The notes below the pieces were generated by a model. That model was not told the origin of the DNA and did not search any database. It saw only the letters and a list, made by a program, of their open reading frames with translations. DNA of 64,000 nt from Limnohabitans sp. Rim8 (GTDB lineage Bacteria > Pseudomonadota > Gammaproteobacteria > Burkholderiales > Burkholderiaceae_C), in NCBI GenBank assembly GCA_945897465.1, contig CAMDFK010000008.1, positions 51,967 to 115,966 on the forward strand, written 5' to 3'. This document shows positions 33,336-41,530 of the stretch, one piece after another. The translations under genes were made by a program, and so were the position numbers. Each line of letters opens with the position of its first letter. The stretch's first letter is position 1.

Positions 33336-35933
33336 TCAGGCCTTCAAGGCCCGCCAGGCCGTCTGAGCAATGCTGTCCGCATCCACCGCGAAGAAGCGGC
33401 GCAGCGCAGCCCGCGTGTCGCTGCGGCCAAAGCCGTCGGTGCCCAGCGTGGTGTAGCGGCGCCCTTCGGGCACGAAGGCGCGCACGCTCTCGGGCACGGC
33501 GCGCACGTAGTCGGTGGCGGCGATCACGGGGCCTTGGGTGGCGCTCAGCAGTTGCGCCAAGTGGCTGGCCTTATCCGCTTGCGCCATGCCGTCGCGTGCT
33601 AACTCGCTCCAGCTGGTGATGCTCAGCACCTCCACGCCCACGCCTTGCGCGGCCAGTTGCTGTGCGGCCTTGACCACTTCGGTCAAGATCGCACCCGAGC
33701 CGAGCAAGCTCACGCGCTGGGCGGCATCACTGGGGCCGTACGCGCCCAATCGGTAGCCCCCGCGCAGCACATCGGCTTCCGCGCCCGCAGGCAAGTCGGG
33801 CTGGGCGTAGTTCTCGTTCATCAGGGTCACGTAATAAAACACGTCGGCTTGCTGCTCGACCATCTCGCGCATGCCCGCATCCAAAATCACTGCCAGCTCG
33901 CCCGCAAAGGCCGGGTCGTAGGCCTTGCAGTTGGGGATGGTGGCCGCCACCAAGTGGCTGCTGCCGTCTTGGTGTTGCAAGCCCTCGCCGCCCAAGGTGG
34001 TGCGGCCTGAGGTCGCACCCAACAAAAAGCCACGGGCGCGTTGGTCGGCGGCGGCCCAGATGGCGTCGCCCACGCGCTGAAAGCCGAACATCGAGTAATA
34101 AATATAAAAGGGCAGCATGGCTAGGCCGTGCACGCTGTAGCTGGTGGCCGCGGCTGTCCAACTGGCGATGGCGCCCGCTTCGCTGATACCCTCTTCCAGG
34201 ATCTGGCCGTCGGTGGCTTCGCGGTAGCTCAGCACCGAGCCGATGTCTTCTGGCGCGTAGCGCTGGCCCACGCTGCTGTAAATGCCCACCTGCTTGAACA
34301 GGTTGGCCATGCCGAAGGTGCGCGCCTCGTCGGCCACGATGGGCACGATGCGCGGGCCGAGCGTGCTGTCTTTGAGCAGGTTGCCCAGCATGCGCACAAA
34401 GGCCATGGTGGTGCTCATCTCTTTGCCGTCGGCCTGCAACGCAAACTGACCGTAGGTGCTGAGTGTTGGCACAGGCAAGCGGTCACACACCGTCTCGCGC
34501 TTGGGCAAGCTGCCACCCAAGCGGGAGCGGTGCTCGCGCAGGTAGCGCATCTCGGCGCTGTCGTCGGCGGGTTTGTAAAAGGCCAAGCCCTTGGCTTGCT
34601 CGTCGCTCAGTGGCAGGTCAAAGCGGTTGCGGTAGTCGATCAGGTCTTGCTCATCGAACTTCTTTTGGCTGTGCGTGGTCATCTTGCCCTGGCCTGCGCT
34701 GCCCATGCCAAAGCCTTTTTTGGTGTGCGCCAGGATCACCGTGGGCTGGCCGCGGTGCGCAGCCGCTGCGGCATACGCCGCGTGAATTTTCACGATGTCG
34801 TGACCACCGCGCTTGAGCCGGTCGATCTGCTCGTCGGTCATGCCCTGCACCAGCCTTGCCAGCTCTTCGTTTTGGCCGAAGAAGTTGTCGCGGTTGTAGC
34901 GCCCGTCCTTGGCGGCAAAGGTCTGCATTTGGCCGTCTACCGTGTTGGCAAAAGCGCGCAGCAAAGCGCCTGTGGTGTCGCGCGCAAGCAGACCGTCCCA
35001 GTCGCTGCCCCAGACCAGTTTGATCACGTTCCAGCCCGCGCCCGCAAACAGTTTTTCCAGCTCGTCGATGATGCGGCCGTTGCCGCGCACGGGGCCGTCT
35101 AGGCGCTGCAAATTGCAGTTGACCACCCACACCAGGTTGTCGAGTTTTTCGCGCGCGGCCAAGGTCAGGGCGCTCATGCTCTCGGGCTCGTCCATCTCGC
35201 CGTCGCCAAACACTCCCCACACCTTGCGGGCGCTGCAGTCTTGCAGTTGGCGGTGCGTCAGGTAGCGCATGAAGCGTGCGTGGTAGATGGAGCTGATCGG
35301 CCCCAAGCCCATGGAGCCGGTGGGGAACTGCCAAAAATCGGGCATCAGCCAAGGGTGCGGGTAGCTCGACAAACCGCGAGCGCCGCTGTCGGGTGCAGTG
35401 ATCTCCTGGCGGTAATGCATCAGGTCCGCCTCGCTCAAGCGGCCTTCCAGAAAAGCACGGGCATACACCCCAGGGGCGCTATGCGGCTGGAAAAACACCA
35501 AGTCACCCTTGTGCTGCTCGGTGCGCGCATGAAAGAAATGGTGAAACCCGGTCTCGAACAAATCGGCCACGCTGACGTAACTGGCGATGTGTCCGCCCAG
35601 CTCGCCATAGGCCTGGTTGGCGCGCACCACCATAGCCAGCGCGTTCCAACGCATGATGGCCACCAGCCGCTCTTCGGTGGCCAGGTCGCCGGGGAAGTCG
35701 GGCTGGTCCTCCACCGCGATGGTGTTCATGTAAGGCGTGTTCAGCTCGGGCTGCCAGCCCGTGCGCTGCTGGCGGGCCACGACGGCCAGCTCGTCCAGAA
35801 TCTGCCGCGCACGCGCTGGGCCTTGTAATCCGATCAGTGATAACAATGCCTCGCGCCACTCGGCGGTTTCTTCGGGGTCCACATCGTGGGGGTGTGACAG
35901 CGCGTGCAAGAGGGGTTCAAAAGGTGCGTTCAT
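33336..35933 (-). CDS. Homodimeric AceE-type 2-oxoacid dehydrogenase E1 (pyruvate or 2-oxobutyrate)
   Basis: 865 residues; thiamine-diphosphate E1 that decarboxylates a 2-oxoacid and passes the acyl group to an E2 lipoyl protein. The ThDP motif is VFGDGEMDEPESMSALTLAAREKLDNLVWVVNCNLQRLDGPVRGNG. SYPHPWLMPDFWQFPTGSMGLGPI and TSGRTTLGGEGLQHQDGSSHL are AceE blocks. No aceF or lpd lies beside it, unlike the housekeeping aceE. Instead it is divergent from an Lrp/AsnC gene, like Pseudomonas mdeB (2-oxobutyrate dehydrogenase E1). It may therefore be the 2-oxobutyrate enzyme; plain pyruvate dehydrogenase is the alternative. Confidence 0.9.
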   Translation of the reverse strand: MNAPFEPLLHALSHPHDVDPEETAEWREALLSLIGLQGPARARQILDELAVVARQQRTGWQPELNTPYMNTIAVEDQPDFPGDLATEERLVAIMRWNALAMVVRANQAYGELGGHIASYVSVADLFETGFHHFFHARTEQHKGDLVFFQPHSAPGVYARAFLEGRLSEADLMHYRQEITAPDSGARGLSSYPHPWLMPDFWQFPTGSMGLGPISSIYHARFMRYLTHRQLQDCSARKVWGVFGDGEMDEPESMSALTLAAREKLDNLVWVVNCNLQRLDGPVRGNGRIIDELEKLFAGAGWNVIKLVWGSDWDGLLARDTTGALLRAFANTVDGQMQTFAAKDGRYNRDNFFGQNEELARLVQGMTDEQIDRLKRGGHDIVKIHAAYAAAAAHRGQPTVILAHTKKGFGMGSAGQGKMTTHSQKKFDEQDLIDYRNRFDLPLSDEQAKGLAFYKPADDSAEMRYLREHRSRLGGSLPKRETVCDRLPVPTLSTYGQFALQADGKEMSTTMAFVRMLGNLLKDSTLGPRIVPIVADEARTFGMANLFKQVGIYSSVGQRYAPEDIGSVLSYREATDGQILEEGISEAGAIASWTAAATSYSVHGLAMLPFYIYYSMFGFQRVGDAIWAAADQRARGFLLGATSGRTTLGGEGLQHQDGSSHLVAATIPNCKAYDPAFAGELAVILDAGMREMVEQQADVFYYVTLMNENYAQPDLPAGAEADVLRGGYRLGAYGPSDAAQRVSLLGSGAILTEVVKAAQQLAAQGVGVEVLSITSWSELARDGMAQADKASHLAQLLSATQGPVIAATDYVRAVPESVRAFVPEGRRYTTLGTDGFGRSDTRAALRRFFAVDADSIAQTAWRALKA

Positions 35934-36035
35934 GCATTGGACTGTACCGGGCAGTGCGGCGCATGTGCTGCCTATTCAAGCCACCTTATCCTTCATTTAA
36001 AGCACAATATGCCGAAATCAAAAGGAATTCAGCAC

Positions 36036-36503
36036 ATGATTCTGGACAACGTGGATTTAAAGATACTCGACGAACTGCAACGCGACGGCTCGCTGTCGAA
36101 TGTGACGCTGGCCAAACGCATTGGCCTGTCGCCCTCACCGTGCCTGGCACGCGTCAAGGCACTTGAAAGCAACGGCGTGATTCAGCGCTACGTGGCGCTG
36201 GCCAGCGCGGCAGCACTGGGCCTGGGCCTGACGGTGTTCATCTCCATCAGCCTCAAAACCCAAAGCAAAGAAACCTTGGCCGACTTTGAGGCGCACATTG
36301 CGCGGCACGACGAAGTCATGGAGTGCTATTTGATGACCGGCGACAGCGACTACCTGCTGCGCGTGGCCGTGCGCGACATGGCGGCGCTGGAGCGCTTCAT
36401 CCTGGAACAGCTCTCACCGATCCCGGGTGTGGAAAAAATCCGCTCCAGCTTTGCGCTCAAGCAGGTGCGCTACAAAACGGCGCTGCCGCTGGGTTTGGGG
36501 TAA
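36036..36503 (+). CDS. Lrp/AsnC family transcriptional regulator
   Basis: 155 residues. N-terminal HTH: LDNVDLKILDELQRDGSLSNVTLAKRIGLSPSPCLARVKALESNGVIQRY. C-terminal RAM domain with DEVMECYLMTGDSDYLLRVAVRDMAALERFI and GVEKIRSSFALKQVRYKTALPL. It likely senses an amino acid or keto acid and controls the divergent E1 gene 102 bases away, as MdeR does for mdeB. Start ATG 36036 has AAGGA nine bases upstream; ATG 36009 is an alternative. Confidence 0.9.
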   Translation: MILDNVDLKILDELQRDGSLSNVTLAKRIGLSPSPCLARVKALESNGVIQRYVALASAAALGLGLTVFISISLKTQSKETLADFEAHIARHDEVMECYLMTGDSDYLLRVAVRDMAALERFILEQLSPIPGVEKIRSSFALKQVRYKTALPLGLG

Positions 36504-36510
36504 TGCACTT

Positions 36511-37122
36511 TCAGCCCTGCGCCCGCTGCTTCAAATACGGCCCCACCATGTGGCGGCTGGTGCGTTGCAGGCCCATCAGCAAAGCGTGGTCGGCATGCGT
36601 GCAACCGTAGCGGGTTTTCAAGTCGTGCTGCATCTGCGCCAGCAAATGCGCGGCCATCTCGGCGTCGGCCAGCGCACGGTGGGCACGGCCTGAGGACGGC
36701 AAATGGTGCAACGCGGCCAGCGTTCCCAGCTTGTGGTTGGGCGCCTGCGGGTACAGGCGGCGCGACAGCAGCACAGTGCAGGCAAAAGGGTGCGATGCAT
36801 CCTCTCCGCAACGCGCCAGCTCGGCCTGCCAGAACTTTTTGTCAAAGGCCGCGTTGTGCGCCACCATGGGCCGCCCGCCCACAAAGCGGGCCGCCTCGCG
36901 CATCACCTGCTCGGCAGGTGGCGCGGCCTGCACCATTTCGTTGGTGATGCCCGTGAGCTGGGTGATGAAGCTGTTGACCCGCACCCCAGCGTTCATCAGG
37001 CTTTGGTAACGGTCCACCACCTGACCGCCTTCGAGCATGACGATGGCCACCTCGGTGGCGCGGTCGCCCATGTTGGGGGAGATGCCTGTGGTTTCGAAGT
37101 CGATGATGGCGATGGGGTTCAT
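36511..37122 (-). CDS. DnaQ-like 3'-5' exonuclease
   Basis: 203 residues, DEDDh exonuclease family. ExoI motif IIDFETTG, ExoII HNAAFDKKFW, ExoIII HRALADAEMAAHLL. Also TQLTGITNEMV, as in DNA polymerase III epsilon and RNase T-like proteins. It lacks extra domains, so it is a stand-alone proofreading-like or repair exonuclease. Converges with the Lrp gene; stops lie seven bases apart. Confidence 0.87.
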   Translation of the reverse strand: MNPIAIIDFETTGISPNMGDRATEVAIVMLEGGQVVDRYQSLMNAGVRVNSFITQLTGITNEMVQAAPPAEQVMREAARFVGGRPMVAHNAAFDKKFWQAELARCGEDASHPFACTVLLSRRLYPQAPNHKLGTLAALHHLPSSGRAHRALADAEMAAHLLAQMQHDLKTRYGCTHADHALLMGLQRTSRHMVGPYLKQRAQG

Positions 37123-37187
37123 GGGTAGAAATACAGGTGTTTGGATCAAAGCTAGCGTGTCTCACGCCATCGCCAAAATAAATTAAC

Positions 37188-37222
37188 CCCGTAAATAAAA
37201 CATCTGATATATGATTTACGGG
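37188..37222. promoter_or_regulatory. Perfect 9-bp inverted repeat before an AAA_14 ATPase gene
   Basis: CCCGTAAAT (37188-37196) and ATTTACGGG (37214-37222) with a 17-base A+T-rich spacer. The right arm ends one base before the ATG at 37224 and covers the place where a ribosome-binding site should be. It could be an operator or a hairpin that masks translation. Confidence 0.5.
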
Positions 37223-37223
37223 A

Positions 37224-38402
37224 ATGATTGATCGACAAATCGCCTCCATTGTCCACGAAAGGCTCAGCTCCGGCGTGCCCGCTGCGGTATTGCTCGGGCC
37301 CCGTCAGGTGGGGAAAACCACGCTTGCGCGTCAACTTGCGGCCGATTGGCCCCAGGGCGCGGTGTACCTGGATCTGGAACTTCCCTCAGATCGCCGCCGC
37401 TTGGAAGACCCCGAAACCTATTTGAGGGCACAGGCCCCCAAACTCGTTGTCATCGATGAAATCCACCGCGTACCAGAACTTTTTGCCGTCCTTCGCGGGC
37501 TCATTAACGAAAGGCGTGCAGCTGGTCAGCGTTACGGCCATTTTTTGCTCTTGGGCTCGGCCGCCATGAAACTGATGCAGCAATCTTCCGAAACCCTGGC
37601 CGGTCGCGTGACCTATCTGGACATGCATGCCATCAACTTGAGCGAAGCCATCCCTGCAGGCCTGACTGAATCTGTTTTGTGGAACCGCGGCGGCTTTCCA
37701 GACAGTTTGCTGGCGCAAGACGATGCACACAGCATGGCATGGCGGCAAGACTTCATCCGCTCTTATTTAGAACGTGACGTGCCCATGTTTGCCCCCCGGA
37801 TGCCTGCCGAAACATTGGGCCGCCTGTGGACCATGCTGGCGCACCAACAAGGCGGCCAAATCAATCAAGCGCAATTGGCAGCCAGCCTGGGTGTCAGTGC
37901 CCCGACCGTAGGCCGCTACATCGACCTGCTCACCGACCTGCACTTGGTGCGCCGACTTCAACCCTGGTTTGCCAATGTGGGCAAGCGCTTGGTCAAGACG
38001 CCCAAAGTGTTTGTGCGCGACAGCGGCCTGGTGCATGCTTTGCTGGGCCTGAAAAATGAAAACGACGTGCTGGGTCACCCCGTTGCAGGAGCCAGCTACG
38101 AGGGCTTTGTGTTGGAAACACTGATCACGCAAGCAGGCCCATCGCTCAAACCCTACTTTTACCGCACACACGATGGTGCAGAAATTGACCTGCTGTTTGA
38201 ACGCGGCGGGCAACCCGACATCGCGATCGAGGTCAAACGATCCAGTGCGCCATCCCCCGAGCGAGGGTTCAAACAAGCGTGTGATGATCTGGGCATCACC
38301 CAACGCTTCGTGGTCTACCCGGGTAACGAGCGTTTCAGCCTGCGACAAGGCGCACAGGCCATTGGCTTGCAAGGCATGCTCGAATTGCTCCACCCCACCT
38401 GA
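37224..38402 (+). CDS. AAA_14/DUF4143 family ATPase
   Basis: 392 residues. Walker A LGPRQVGKTTLARQL, Walker B KLVVIDEIHRVPELFAVLRGLI, then sensor text GHFLLLGSAA. The C-terminal DUF4143 domain follows a small winged-helix (INQAQLAASLGVSAPTVGRYIDLLTDLHLVRRLQPW) and ends with a nuclease-like core (GFVLETLI, FYRTHDGAEIDLLFERGGQPDIAIEVKRSSAP) resembling the restriction-endonuclease fold D-x(n)-E-x-K. The family is widespread, often mobile, with no firm function. Preceded by an inverted repeat and not in an operon. Confidence 0.9.
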   Translation: MIDRQIASIVHERLSSGVPAAVLLGPRQVGKTTLARQLAADWPQGAVYLDLELPSDRRRLEDPETYLRAQAPKLVVIDEIHRVPELFAVLRGLINERRAAGQRYGHFLLLGSAAMKLMQQSSETLAGRVTYLDMHAINLSEAIPAGLTESVLWNRGGFPDSLLAQDDAHSMAWRQDFIRSYLERDVPMFAPRMPAETLGRLWTMLAHQQGGQINQAQLAASLGVSAPTVGRYIDLLTDLHLVRRLQPWFANVGKRLVKTPKVFVRDSGLVHALLGLKNENDVLGHPVAGASYEGFVLETLITQAGPSLKPYFYRTHDGAEIDLLFERGGQPDIAIEVKRSSAPSPERGFKQACDDLGITQRFVVYPGNERFSLRQGAQAIGLQGMLELLHPT

Positions 38403-38425
38403 ACCACAAGGGACGGACTACGCCC

Positions 38426-39097
38426 ATGCACCCCGGCCCCCTCCTCTTCTGCGGCGACCCGCACGGCCAGTGGCAGCACATCCTCGATGCCGCCATGCAA
38501 ACCCGCGCCCGCGCCGTGATCTTGCTGGGCGATCTGGAGCCAGCCCGGCCGCTGCAAATTGAGCTGGAAGCGATTTGGGAGCGGGTCTGGTTCATCCACG
38601 GCAACCACGACACCGACCACGCGGGCAACTTTGGCAACGTCTGGCACCCCGAGGTGAGCGAGCGCAGCCTGCACGGCCGCGTCGTCACGCTGCCCTGCGG
38701 CACGCGCATCGCCGGGCTGGGCGGTGTGTTTCGCGGTGCGGTGTGGTACCCCAAAGACCCGCAAGCGCCCAAGTTTCGCAACCGCGAAGACCACGCCCGA
38801 GTCACCCCGAGCCAAGACCGCTGGCAAGGCGGCGTGCACCTCAAGCACTGGTCCACCATCTACCCCGATGAGGTGGAACAACTGGCCACACTGCAAGCCG
38901 ACATCCTCATCACCCACGAAGCGCCCGGCTACCACGACCACGGCTTCAAAGCGCTGGACACACTGGCCCGCCGCATGGGCGTGCGCATGACAGTGCACGG
39001 CCACCAACACGACAACATCGACAGCAGCGCCCACTGGGACTCGCAAGGGTTTCAGAGTTTTGGGGTGGGGCTGCGGGGGGTGATGGCGGCAGATTGA
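38426..39097 (+). CDS. Metallophosphoesterase (calcineurin-like)
   Basis: 223 residues. Metal ligands are visible in FCGDPHGQW, ILLGDLE, FIHGNHDTDH, LITHEAPGYHDHG and TVHGHQHDN. Single-domain phosphoesterase; the substrate could be a phosphoprotein, nucleotide or other ester. Its stop codon lies inside the left arm of the FitAB-like operator. Starts 24 bases after the ATPase gene and may be co-transcribed with it. Confidence 0.87.
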   Translation: MHPGPLLFCGDPHGQWQHILDAAMQTRARAVILLGDLEPARPLQIELEAIWERVWFIHGNHDTDHAGNFGNVWHPEVSERSLHGRVVTLPCGTRIAGLGGVFRGAVWYPKDPQAPKFRNREDHARVTPSQDRWQGGVHLKHWSTIYPDEVEQLATLQADILITHEAPGYHDHGFKALDTLARRMGVRMTVHGHQHDNIDSSAHWDSQGFQSFGVGLRGVMAAD

Positions 39098-39122
39098 TAT
39101 CAAATTTTTGATTTTGATATCA
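39095..39122. promoter_or_regulatory. Operator-like palindrome of the FitAB-type pair
   Basis: TGATATCAAA (39095-39104) and TTTGATATCA (39113-39122) with an 8-base spacer. Each arm contains the 8-bp palindrome TGATATCA. It lies 28 bases before the antitoxin start; ribbon-helix-helix antitoxins bind such sites to repress their own operon. Confidence 0.6.
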
Positions 39123-39150
39123 TTCTCGCCTTGCTTCAGGAGAACCAGCC

Positions 39151-39390
39151 ATGTCGTCCATCACCATCCGCAATTTGCCCGAAGAAACCCACAGAGCTTT
39201 GCGACAGCGTGCCGCATTGGCGGGCCGCAGCACCGAGGCCGAAGTGCGCGCCATATTGGAGCAAGCCGCGCGCCCTCAAGGGCGCATCCAACTGGGATCG
39301 CTGCTGGCCGAAATTGGCCAAGAAGCTGGCGGCTTCGACTTGAATATGGAGCGCGACAAAACACCCGCAAAACCCATGGTGTTTGAATGA
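39151..39390 (+). CDS. FitA-like ribbon-helix-helix antitoxin
   Basis: 79 residues. The N-terminus MSSITIRNLPEETHRALRQRAALAGRSTEAEVRAILEQAA is a FitA/Arc-type DNA-binding fold. The C-terminal half should wrap and inhibit the PIN toxin. AGGAGA lies eight bases before ATG, and the stop overlaps the toxin start (ATGA), the standard toxin-antitoxin arrangement. Confidence 0.9.
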   Translation: MSSITIRNLPEETHRALRQRAALAGRSTEAEVRAILEQAARPQGRIQLGSLLAEIGQEAGGFDLNMERDKTPAKPMVFE

Positions 39391-39812
39391 TCTTGCTCGA
39401 CACCAACGTCATCTCGGAGCCACTGAAGCTGTCGGCTGACGAGGGCGTTTTGTCGTGGATTGATGCGCAATCCATCGAGACCCTTTACCTTTCCGCCATC
39501 AGCCTGGCCGAATTGCGCTTGGGCATCGCTGCCCTGCCAGCGGGCAAACGCAAAGAGACCCTGTTCATGGGTCTGGAGCAACGCATCCTGCCTTTGTTTG
39601 CTGACCGAATCCTGCCTTTTGACGCCAGCGCATCGCAGGCCTATGCAGAGATCCTGACGACAGCCCGCGCCCAGGGCCGCGCCATCTCGACCGCAGACGG
39701 CTACATCGCCGCAACAGCCAAGCGCCATGGCTTCATGGTGGCCACGCGAGACGCCAGTCCCTTTGAGGCTGCGGGGCTGACCGTGATCAATCCTTGGACA
39801 GTTAAACACTGA
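39387..39812 (+). CDS. FitB/VapC-like PIN-domain toxin ribonuclease
   Basis: 141 residues. PIN acidic residues occur in MILLDTNVISEPLK, SAISLAELRLGI and the third cluster RAISTADGYIAATAKRHGFMVATRDASPFEAAGL. Predicted Mg2+-dependent endoribonuclease held inactive by the upstream antitoxin. All expected acidic positions appear present, so it is probably functional. Confidence 0.9.
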   Translation: MILLDTNVISEPLKLSADEGVLSWIDAQSIETLYLSAISLAELRLGIAALPAGKRKETLFMGLEQRILPLFADRILPFDASASQAYAEILTTARAQGRAISTADGYIAATAKRHGFMVATRDASPFEAAGLTVINPWTVKH

Positions 39813-39828
39813 GCGCCCCCAAGCTGCG

Positions 39829-40110
39829 CTAACACTGCTTTAAAGCGCTGGCTGCAATGCCCTGCAGGTGATCGCGCAAACCTTGCTTGGATTCAAAAGT
39901 CTTTAAACGCCCAGCGTCAATATCGGCGATACCCTCCTGGGCTGCTTTTCGCAAAGCCGCTAGTCGATAAGCGTCCTCGGCGTCTCGCTGCTCCACCATG
40001 CGCAGCCCCTCACGCAGAACTTCGCTGGCATTTTGGTAGCGGCCACTTTGGACCAGCTGCTCGACCAACGCTGCTTGGTGATCAGTCAACACGACATTTC
40101 GGGTGGGCAT
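39829..40110 (-). CDS. Orphan ParD-like antitoxin
   Basis: 93 residues. MPTRNVVLTDHQAALVEQLVQSGRYQNASEVLREGLRMVEQRDAED is the ParD/CopG N-terminal domain. The gene that should follow on the same strand, parE, is absent; the FitB-like toxin gene instead converges from the other side. It has a strong palindromic operator upstream. Either a solitary antitoxin or the remains of a ParDE pair. Confidence 0.87.
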   Translation of the reverse strand: MPTRNVVLTDHQAALVEQLVQSGRYQNASEVLREGLRMVEQRDAEDAYRLAALRKAAQEGIADIDAGRLKTFESKQGLRDHLQGIAASALKQC

Positions 40111-40119
40111 GGGAGGGCT

Positions 40120-40157
40120 CCTTGTTGAAACAGAGTTGGCATATTATGCCAACAAGG
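40120..40157. promoter_or_regulatory. Nested palindromic operator upstream of the ParD-like gene
   Basis: Inner palindrome TTGGCAT-ATT-ATGCCAA (40136-40152) plus outer arms CCTTGTTG (40120-40127) and CAACAAGG (40150-40157). It sits 10-47 bases before the ParD start, the usual place of autoregulation. Confidence 0.6.
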
Positions 40158-40286
40158 TCAAATGGGCCGTGGTTCTAGCCGTCAACCGCCGCGCTAAATG
40201 AACAACCCACCGCACCCAGGCAAAGCCCTGGTACACAAAGCCACACCCTTTTCTTAAGCTGATTGCCTCACCCACATGGAGGCAAC

Positions 40287-41510
40287 ATGCACCCTGCAAC
40301 CGACCCAAGCACCACGCCTGTTTATGGCGTTCGCCCCAGCAAGCCCGGCTTGTATCTGGGCTTGTTTCATGGCCGCGACACGCCCGACCAAGCCATGCAC
40401 GGCTGGGGCTTTGATGGTCCGGCCATTGGGCCGCTCAGGTACTTTCACACCACCTACGCCTGCTCGGTGAATGTGGAATTTGTCAGCCCCACAGATGCCC
40501 AACTGTTCACAGGCACCCATGACACGCTCATGAACCTGGCCATCAACGGCGACCTGCTCTGCTTTGACGGCAAGCTGTACGGCGATTGGACGGTCTATGT
40601 GGTGACGCCTGAAGAATGCTTCAGGCCACCCGACACCTTCCGGCAAAACACCCGCCTAACGATTTGCGCAGACAAGCCAAACCGATCCCGTGGGACGAGG
40701 ACAGCTAACATCTGCCGTCAGGGAGAACAACACATGCCACGATCCACCGACTGGACGCGCAACGAAACATTGGCGGCGTTTCACATTTACCTGCAACTGC
40801 CATTTGGGCAGCTGCACCGCAACCAAGCACGCATCGTGCAGTTGTCGCAATGGATTGGGCGCACCGCCAGCGCTGTGGCCATGAAGCTGGTCAATTTGGC
40901 CAGCCTCGACCCACAAATTTTGGCCAGTGGCCGACGCGGCATGGGCAACGCGTCCAAGCTGGACCAACAAATTTGGAACGAGTTTTTGGCGGCCAACGAC
41001 CCCGTGGTGACCGAAGCGGCCACGTCCTTTGGCCACTATGCAGAACAAAACGGCCTGCCGCCCTTTGTGGACGTGCTGGACGAAATGCCCGACATTGCAG
41101 AAGGCAAAACCACCACGGCCATCGTGCAGGTGCGAGTCAACCAAGCCCGGTTTCGCCGCGCCATCTTGGCCAGCTACAACGCCACCTGCTGCATGAGCGG
41201 CCTGCGCGTGCCCAAGCTGCTGGTGGCCAGCCACATCGTGCCGTGGAGCATGGACACCCAAAACCGCCTGAACCCCAGCAACGGCCTGTGCCTGTCGGCC
41301 CTGCACGACCGGGCCTATGACCAAGGGCTGATCACGGTGTTACCGGACTTCACCATCCGCGTGGGCGAAGCGCTGCGTCACGCCGAGTTGGACCCGTTTG
41401 CACAAAGCAGCTTGGCGCAATGCCAAGGGCAAGCGATTCGCTTACCGGAACGCTTTCGGCCTGCGCCAGCGTTTTTGGAGGCGCATGCGAGGCGGTTTGG
41501 GTTTATGTGA
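40287..41510 (+). CDS. Fused protein: unknown N-terminal domain plus HNH endonuclease
   Basis: 407 residues from ATG 40287 (GGAGG upstream). Residues 1-130 form a conserved-looking unknown domain (KPGLYLGLFHGRD, MHGWGFDGPAIGPL, FHTTYACSV, FDGKLYGDWTVYVVTPEE). From residue 150 a typical stand-alone HNH nuclease begins (MPRSTDWTRNETLAAFHIYLQLPFGQLHRNQARIV-like), ending with SGLRVPKLLVASHIVPWS, NPSNGLCLSALHDRAYDQGLI. An internal GGGAGAA and ATG 40734 would give the nuclease alone (258 residues). A deleted second copy at 51692 keeps parts of both halves, so the joined arrangement predates that duplication. Confidence 0.8.
   Translation: MHPATDPSTTPVYGVRPSKPGLYLGLFHGRDTPDQAMHGWGFDGPAIGPLRYFHTTYACSVNVEFVSPTDAQLFTGTHDTLMNLAINGDLLCFDGKLYGDWTVYVVTPEECFRPPDTFRQNTRLTICADKPNRSRGTRTANICRQGEQHMPRSTDWTRNETLAAFHIYLQLPFGQLHRNQARIVQLSQWIGRTASAVAMKLVNLASLDPQILASGRRGMGNASKLDQQIWNEFLAANDPVVTEAATSFGHYAEQNGLPPFVDVLDEMPDIAEGKTTTAIVQVRVNQARFRRAILASYNATCCMSGLRVPKLLVASHIVPWSMDTQNRLNPSNGLCLSALHDRAYDQGLITVLPDFTIRVGEALRHAELDPFAQSSLAQCQGQAIRLPERFRPAPAFLEAHARRFGFM
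40721..40736 (+). promoter_or_regulatory. Internal ribosome-binding site for the HNH part
   Basis: GGGAGAA (40721-40727) lies seven bases before ATG 40734, in frame with the upstream domain. It decides whether one fused protein or an additional free HNH nuclease is made; related nucleases begin at exactly this Met. Confidence 0.55.
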
Positions 41511-41530
41511 AGGTCCGTGTTGATTTACGG

